DNA of 64,000 nt from Vibrio marisflavi CECT 7928 (lineage in GTDB: Bacteria > Pseudomonadota > Gammaproteobacteria > Enterobacterales > Vibrionaceae): positions 558,001 to 622,000 of the forward strand of contig NZ_CAKLDM010000001.1 in NCBI RefSeq assembly GCF_921294215.1. The letters run 5' to 3'. Positions 59,983 through 64,000 of the stretch are shown here, piece by piece. Numbering within the stretch: position 1 is the first letter of the stretch; each line of letters starts with the position of its first letter. The translations under genes and the position numbers were made by a program. The notes beneath the pieces are model-generated. The model did not search any database and was not told where the DNA came from. It saw nothing but the letters and a program-made list of their open reading frames with translations.

Positions 59983-61719
59983 GTGACCTGTCTTGCAGCT
60001 TTTGACACGCTTTCTCATTTAAGTACCAGCTCGCTAGAAACCTCACCTCCCTATTTGATAACTTATCGCTCTGCTGCAGTAAAGAACAAAGCTATGGCTT
60101 CTATTTCGAATTTCATTTTTAAAGGCAAACTGACCTTCACGCAGCGAGTTCTATTGCTCCTATTAACCGTTGCTGTTGTTCAAGTCGCGATTATTGCCGG
60201 CTTCTATCATTTCTATTTTTCTGACGTATTAAAACAGCAAGTGAGTAAACGAGCTCTTGTCCAAGCGAGAGAAATAGCGAGCGATCCTCAGCTGATACAA
60301 GCAGTAAAAAAAGAAGATATAGTCGCGGTACACAAACAAATTACCCGATTTCAGTCACTTACCGATGCAAAATTTATTGTTGTCGGTGACAAACATGGTA
60401 TCCGTTTAGCTCATCCGAGCTCACATAAAATCGGTCTACCGATGAAAGGTGGAGACAACGAAAAAGCATTAAAACAAGGCTTACATTATGTCTCTATTCG
60501 GCAAGGAAGTTTAGGTTGGTCAGTACGCGGCAAGTCGCCGATCGAAACTAAGCAAGGAGAAATCGTTGGTGTCGTTTCAGTGGGCTATCTACTAAGTGGC
60601 ATCAACGCGGCGTTACTGCTTTATTCCATGCCATTTTTTATTGTTCTCGGTTTTATATTGCTAAGTTCCATTTTGGCTGCTTGGGCTTTTTCCAAACATA
60701 TAAAAAAGCAAATGTATGACATGGAACCAAAAGAAATCGCCACAACATTACAATTACAAAAATCGGTGTTTGAAGCAATCTATGAAGGTATTCTAGCTGT
60801 CGACTCGAAAGGGGAAATCATTTCAGCCAACCAACAGGCGTTGAAGTTACTGGGTATCGCTTCCCACTCAACACAAATACAAGGGCAAAAATCGGAACAA
60901 CTATTGATGCCTTGTGATTTCTTTGTTGGAAAAGAGGTGGGCTCCACCCCTGACAATCACCTTCCTAAAATCATTAGCTGCAACGGAGAAACCCTTGTCG
61001 CCACAAGAGTTCCCTTGATAGACGAAGGAATTATTGTTGGATGGGTAACGAGCTTTAGAATCAAGGATTCAAAAAGCACCATAACCTATCAACTACTGAA
61101 TACTCGTCAACAAACTGATGATCTAAGAGTGCTTAATCACGAGTATGCGAATAAACTGTCGACAGTGAGTGGCTTGATACAAATGGGCAATCATCAACAA
61201 GCGTTGAACCTTATCCGTAACGAATCAGAGTCGCATCAAACACTTGTCGATGAAATTGTTGGCACCTTTGATTCGAAAGTGGTGGCCGGATTGCTACTTG
61301 GCAAATATATCCGAGCAAAAGAATTGGGCCTCACACTTGAATTTGACCCATACAGCCAATTAAAGCTAAGGCCAGAAGGCCTCACTGAAGATGAACTAGC
61401 GACAGTAGTTGGCAACCTATTGGATAATGCGTTCGAAGCAACGCTCGCCAACCCAAACAGTCATCGCAACATTATTATACTCTTGTCTGACGCCAATAAA
61501 TCAGAGCTGGTTATTGAAGTTTCTGATAATGGCTTGGGTATACCAGATTCACTAAAAGAATCCCTATTTGAAAAAGGGATCAGCAGTAAAAAACGGCCTG
61601 GTCATGGCATCGGCCTGTATTTAGTCCACCAGCTAGTTACTAGCAATGGAGGCTCTATATTGATTGATGATGCTGAACCTACTGGCACTATTTTTTCGAT
61701 TTTTATTCCTAGCGAGTAA
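59983..61719 (+). CDS. CitA/DcuS-family sensor histidine kinase
   Basis: Membrane kinase for di- or tricarboxylates. After a 37-residue leader come membrane helix 1 (about 55-75) and a periplasmic PASp/sCache sensor with the carboxylate-binding IRLAHPSSHKIG. Helix 2 (about 210-235), a cytoplasmic PAS, and the kinase core with H386 (LNHEYANKLSTVSGL) and HATPase boxes (VGNLLDNAFEA, DNGLGIPD) follow. GTG at 59983 has AGGAGG ten bases ahead. An ATG at 59981 out of frame is followed at once by TGA. ATG 60094 would remove the leader and give a more usual length but lacks a ribosome site. Confidence 0.93.
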   Translation: MTCLAAFDTLSHLSTSSLETSPPYLITYRSAAVKNKAMASISNFIFKGKLTFTQRVLLLLLTVAVVQVAIIAGFYHFYFSDVLKQQVSKRALVQAREIASDPQLIQAVKKEDIVAVHKQITRFQSLTDAKFIVVGDKHGIRLAHPSSHKIGLPMKGGDNEKALKQGLHYVSIRQGSLGWSVRGKSPIETKQGEIVGVVSVGYLLSGINAALLLYSMPFFIVLGFILLSSILAAWAFSKHIKKQMYDMEPKEIATTLQLQKSVFEAIYEGILAVDSKGEIISANQQALKLLGIASHSTQIQGQKSEQLLMPCDFFVGKEVGSTPDNHLPKIISCNGETLVATRVPLIDEGIIVGWVTSFRIKDSKSTITYQLLNTRQQTDDLRVLNHEYANKLSTVSGLIQMGNHQQALNLIRNESESHQTLVDEIVGTFDSKVVAGLLLGKYIRAKELGLTLEFDPYSQLKLRPEGLTEDELATVVGNLLDNAFEATLANPNSHRNIIILLSDANKSELVIEVSDNGLGIPDSLKESLFEKGISSKKRPGHGIGLYLVHQLVTSNGGSILIDDAEPTGTIFSIFIPSE

Positions 61720-61726
61720 GTAAATA

Positions 61727-62407
61727 ATGGAAGTATACGATGTGTTAATAGTGGAGGATGAGAGCAATCTTGCTGAATTCCATTCGCACTATCTACAGCA
61801 AACCCAACGATTTAGACCCATAGGAATCACGAAAAATATTGCAGAAGCAAAACAAATGCTGCGCATACTGAAACCGAAACTTGTTCTGCTTGATAACTAC
61901 CTAGCAGATGGAAAAGGCGTTGACCTACTGAAAGATATTACAGCGACAAACCCTGCCCCCGATGTGATTTTCATTACCGCTGCTAACGACATGGAAACGG
62001 TGCGAGATGCGGTTCGCTGCGGCGTGTTTGATTATCTGATTAAGCCGATTTCCTATGACCGACTGTCTGACTCATTGGAACGCTATTTAAAATACACAAG
62101 CTCTCTAAAAGCCAGTGACAATATAAACCAGCGTCATGTCGATCAGCTATTCAACTTTCAGTCAAAATCATCTGCGTTACAGGCCTTGCCAAAAGGGATT
62201 GATGAACTGACATTAGAGTTGGTGCTCAACGCCTTTTCAGACCCAGAGACAGTCTACACTTCAGTCAGTCTTGGAGAAATAACAGGTATTAGTAAAACCA
62301 CGGCGCGACGATATCTCGAATACCTTACCGCCCAAGGTTTTCTATCCGCTGTTATTCAATACGGAAAAGTAGGTCGACCAGAAAGAGTTTATAAGAAAAA
62401 TAACTAG
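61727..62407 (+). CDS. CitB/DcuR-family response regulator
   Basis: A 226-residue regulator. The receiver has D11 and phosphoacceptor D56 (LVLLDNYL), and the lysine is in YLIKPISYD. A C-terminal HTH follows (about 180-205, ITGISKTTARRYLEYL). It starts seven bases after the kinase stop and should act with it on the upstream symporter gene. Confidence 0.95.
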   Translation: MEVYDVLIVEDESNLAEFHSHYLQQTQRFRPIGITKNIAEAKQMLRILKPKLVLLDNYLADGKGVDLLKDITATNPAPDVIFITAANDMETVRDAVRCGVFDYLIKPISYDRLSDSLERYLKYTSSLKASDNINQRHVDQLFNFQSKSSALQALPKGIDELTLELVLNAFSDPETVYTSVSLGEITGISKTTARRYLEYLTAQGFLSAVIQYGKVGRPERVYKKNN

Positions 62408-62895
62408 AACGTGTTGACCTTTTGAGGTTGAATTTGTTTAGATTCCAAGTTTTAATCACGGCGCAGGATAAGCAGCAAAGCCATTCTAGCAATTAGCTTG
62501 CAACAAAAATAAAAGGCTTGGAATCGAACATAGCAGCTCAGGCCTATGAATTCTCCCTTCAAGTACAACAAAATCTGGCAACACATGGTAAAAACTGATG
62601 CCAACCTCCGAGATGTCGAGATCAATGAAGTCACTAAAATGATGGCCTAAGGTAAACCGGCATTGGCCTCCTATTGCACAGTTTGCCCTGGAAATAATAA
62701 TCCGATTATTATTGGAAATAAAAAATTCCTGAGAAGCTTTTGTCCAAAGTTGTGCTGACGGGGCATATAACACGAAATTGCCCCATTTTTAGTTATGTTT
62801 GAAATACTACACACTTCTGCATTGAGTCAGTTGTACTAGGTTTCCTAATCAATATATGGTCGCAATATGTTAGGAAACTTGAACAAATAAGTACA
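62408..62895. other. Intergenic region after the CitAB-like pair
   Basis: No supported gene. It has the dyads AATAATAATC/GATTATTATT near 62693 and GGGGCA/TGCCCC with following T run at 62760-62790, the latter terminator-like. A 34-codon frame at 62546-62650 has no support. Confidence 0.4.
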
Positions 62896-63249
62896 ATGAA
62901 GCCAACAACCATTCTCATTCATGTACCAGATGTAAAACTAGGCCTAGATTGGTATCAGGCAGCTTTTCCAATGTCTATTCCTATTTTCTTGAAAGAATTC
63001 AATTTTACTCTTCTTAAAGTAGGTGATTTTACTATTGAAGTAGTTCAAGCCGATGAAAAAGTAAGCGCAGGAAAAAGTGGCACTGTGCTTTATTGGTCAG
63101 TAGAAAACCTAGCGGTTGTACTAGAGCACTTTGTCTCAGTAGGAGCGAAGTTGTACAGAGGGCCAATGCAAATAGAAAATGGACTAGCAATGTGTCAAGT
63201 AGAAGACCCATTTGGTAATTTGATTGGCTTGCGAGGGAGACACGGATGA
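62896..63249 (+). CDS. VOC-superfamily (glyoxalase-like) protein (117 aa)
   Basis: One glyoxalase/bleomycin-resistance fold. The N-terminal half is IHVPDVKLGLDWYQAAFPM, with the metal-His position, and the second half ends CQVEDPFGNLIGLRGR, the usual DPxGN motif. Cytoplasmic. It overlaps the next start by four bases (ATGA). Substrate unknown. Confidence 0.88.
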   Translation: MKPTTILIHVPDVKLGLDWYQAAFPMSIPIFLKEFNFTLLKVGDFTIEVVQADEKVSAGKSGTVLYWSVENLAVVLEHFVSVGAKLYRGPMQIENGLAMCQVEDPFGNLIGLRGRHG

Positions 63250-63590
63250 CGAAGCTTATCGCAATAACTGGGCATAAATCGAACTACCCAAATCCAATAG
63301 AGTTTTTCAACGGAGATAAGGTTACATTGGGAGCTTTGGATACGGAGTTTTCGGGATGGATACGAGTAACAACAGACAACGGTAACGTTGGTTGGGCTCC
63401 TGTCCAATATATCGATTTCGATGTAGGCTCTCCTGTTGGTACAGCAATTCAAGACTACAATGCCCGGGAGCTGGATACTATTGTGGGTGAGATAGTTATT
63501 TTGATACGTGAATTGAACGAGTGGTCTTTAGTTAGAAATGAGAATGGACTAGTTGGTTGGGTACCAACTAAGACAATCAATCCGATGTGA
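63246..63590 (+). CDS. Protein with two SH3-like (bacterial SH3) repeats (114 aa)
   Basis: Tandem SH3-like segments are visible as GWIRVTTDNGNVGWAPVQYID (about 38-57) and WSLVRNENGLVGWVPTKTI. There is no signal peptide, so it is likely cytoplasmic. Overlap with the VOC gene suggests coupled translation. No function known to me. Confidence 0.8.
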   Translation: MTKLIAITGHKSNYPNPIEFFNGDKVTLGALDTEFSGWIRVTTDNGNVGWAPVQYIDFDVGSPVGTAIQDYNARELDTIVGEIVILIRELNEWSLVRNENGLVGWVPTKTINPM

Positions 63591-63720
63591 CGGTTCGTAT
63601 GATCCAGGGTGTCACGATGAATCATTCGAATATATGGTCAAGAATTGGTGCGTCTCTATTCAACGCTAGCATAATTGAAACTTTGAAAAGCTGACGCAAT
63701 TAAATTGAAGAGATCGAAGT

Positions 63721-64000
63721 ATGGAAAAGAAATTCGAAGGAAGCTGCCATTGTGGTGATGTTCAATTTACGTTTGTATCGGATTTATCTCGCGTAGGGAA
63801 ATGCAATTGTTCCCTGTGCCTAAAGCGTAATGCCATCATGGCCTATACTGAAGCGCACAAGTTCACGCTTATAAGTGGCGAAGACAGATTGAGTTGCTAC
63901 CAGTTTAACACAATGCAAGCAAAGCATTACTTTTGTAGCTCTTGTGGTATTTATACGCATCACAAACCTAGAACGCAGAAGGCAACCACAGCGGTTAATC
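63721..64000 (+). CDS. GFA-domain protein, 3'-truncated by window edge
   Basis: Starts at ATG 63721. Zinc-binding cysteines of the glutathione-dependent formaldehyde-activating (GFA/CENP-V) fold: GSCHCGDVQF, KCNCSLCLKR and YFCSSCGIYTHH. These are the three Cys clusters in their usual order. The last part lies beyond the window. The substrate of most family members is unproven. Confidence 0.92.
   Translation, partial: MEKKFEGSCHCGDVQFTFVSDLSRVGKCNCSLCLKRNAIMAYTEAHKFTLISGEDRLSCYQFNTMQAKHYFCSSCGIYTHHKPRTQKATTAVN

Noticed and set aside
62546..62650. 34-codon ORF after the CitB-like gene
   Set aside because: No ribosome site or neighbour link; nothing supports translation. A transposon relic was considered here too but no firm match came to mind.

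Overview
The window looks like a stretch of a Vibrio (Vibrionaceae) genome, probably the second chromosome. The reasons are about 42-44 % GC by eye, an AA10/GH18 chitin set, a DsdA/Cti/MsrAB/MCP complement typical of marine vibrios, and a tal-tkt pair, which in vibrios usually sits on chromosome II. The species is inferred from gene content; no ribosomal RNA is present.

Left half (1-43.1 kb), mostly core-like. It begins with a 5'-truncated LysR regulator, a 37-residue membrane peptide and a chemoreceptor, then a sugar-phosphate HAD phosphatase, an anchored FKBP and an OmpA-like lipoprotein. A chitin block follows: a secreted GH18 chitinase, then on the other strand a di-haem cytochrome c peroxidase translationally coupled to a secreted chitin-active LPMO. 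A relic of an IS5-family transposase lies between them. Next come tal-tkt with a divergent SorC-type regulator, a second membrane-bound di-haem peroxidase overlapping a hybrid histidine kinase, a DASS anion transporter, an SGNH esterase, a mercaptopyruvate sulfurtransferase, moeA-moeB divergent from folE, a LysR gene, and msrAB. A 1504-residue orphan protein with a Tat signal is bracketed by two copies of a 46-bp palindromic repeat. The core ends with cti, dsdA, a VRR-NUC nuclease and a second chemoreceptor.

Accessory region (43.2-58.5 kb). Two tandem tRNA-Gly(UCC) genes mark an integration hotspot. Beside them are a Cro/C1-type repressor, an excisionase-like protein and a DUF3596-type tyrosine integrase broken by a one-base frameshift, with twin operators around a near-consensus promoter. 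The cargo includes a three-gene operon: an unknown protein, a PAPS-reductase/DndC-like PP-loop enzyme and a protein with an HNH-like zinc domain. It ends against a truncated HTH gene. A second block (49.25-57.97 kb) is bounded by direct 80-bp repeats. It carries a GNAT, a D-2-hydroxyacid dehydrogenase, a Nudix protein, a divergent HemB-like enzyme coupled to an MFS exporter, a PIN-like protein, and a LysR divergent from a divergent adenylosuccinate-synthetase paralogue. I read it as a possible small-molecule biosynthesis and export locus. An IS66 transposase relic closes it.

Right end (58.5-64 kb): a CitS-type 2-hydroxycarboxylate symporter followed by its likely CitA/CitB two-component system, then a VOC protein overlapping an SH3-like protein, and a GFA-domain gene cut by the window edge.
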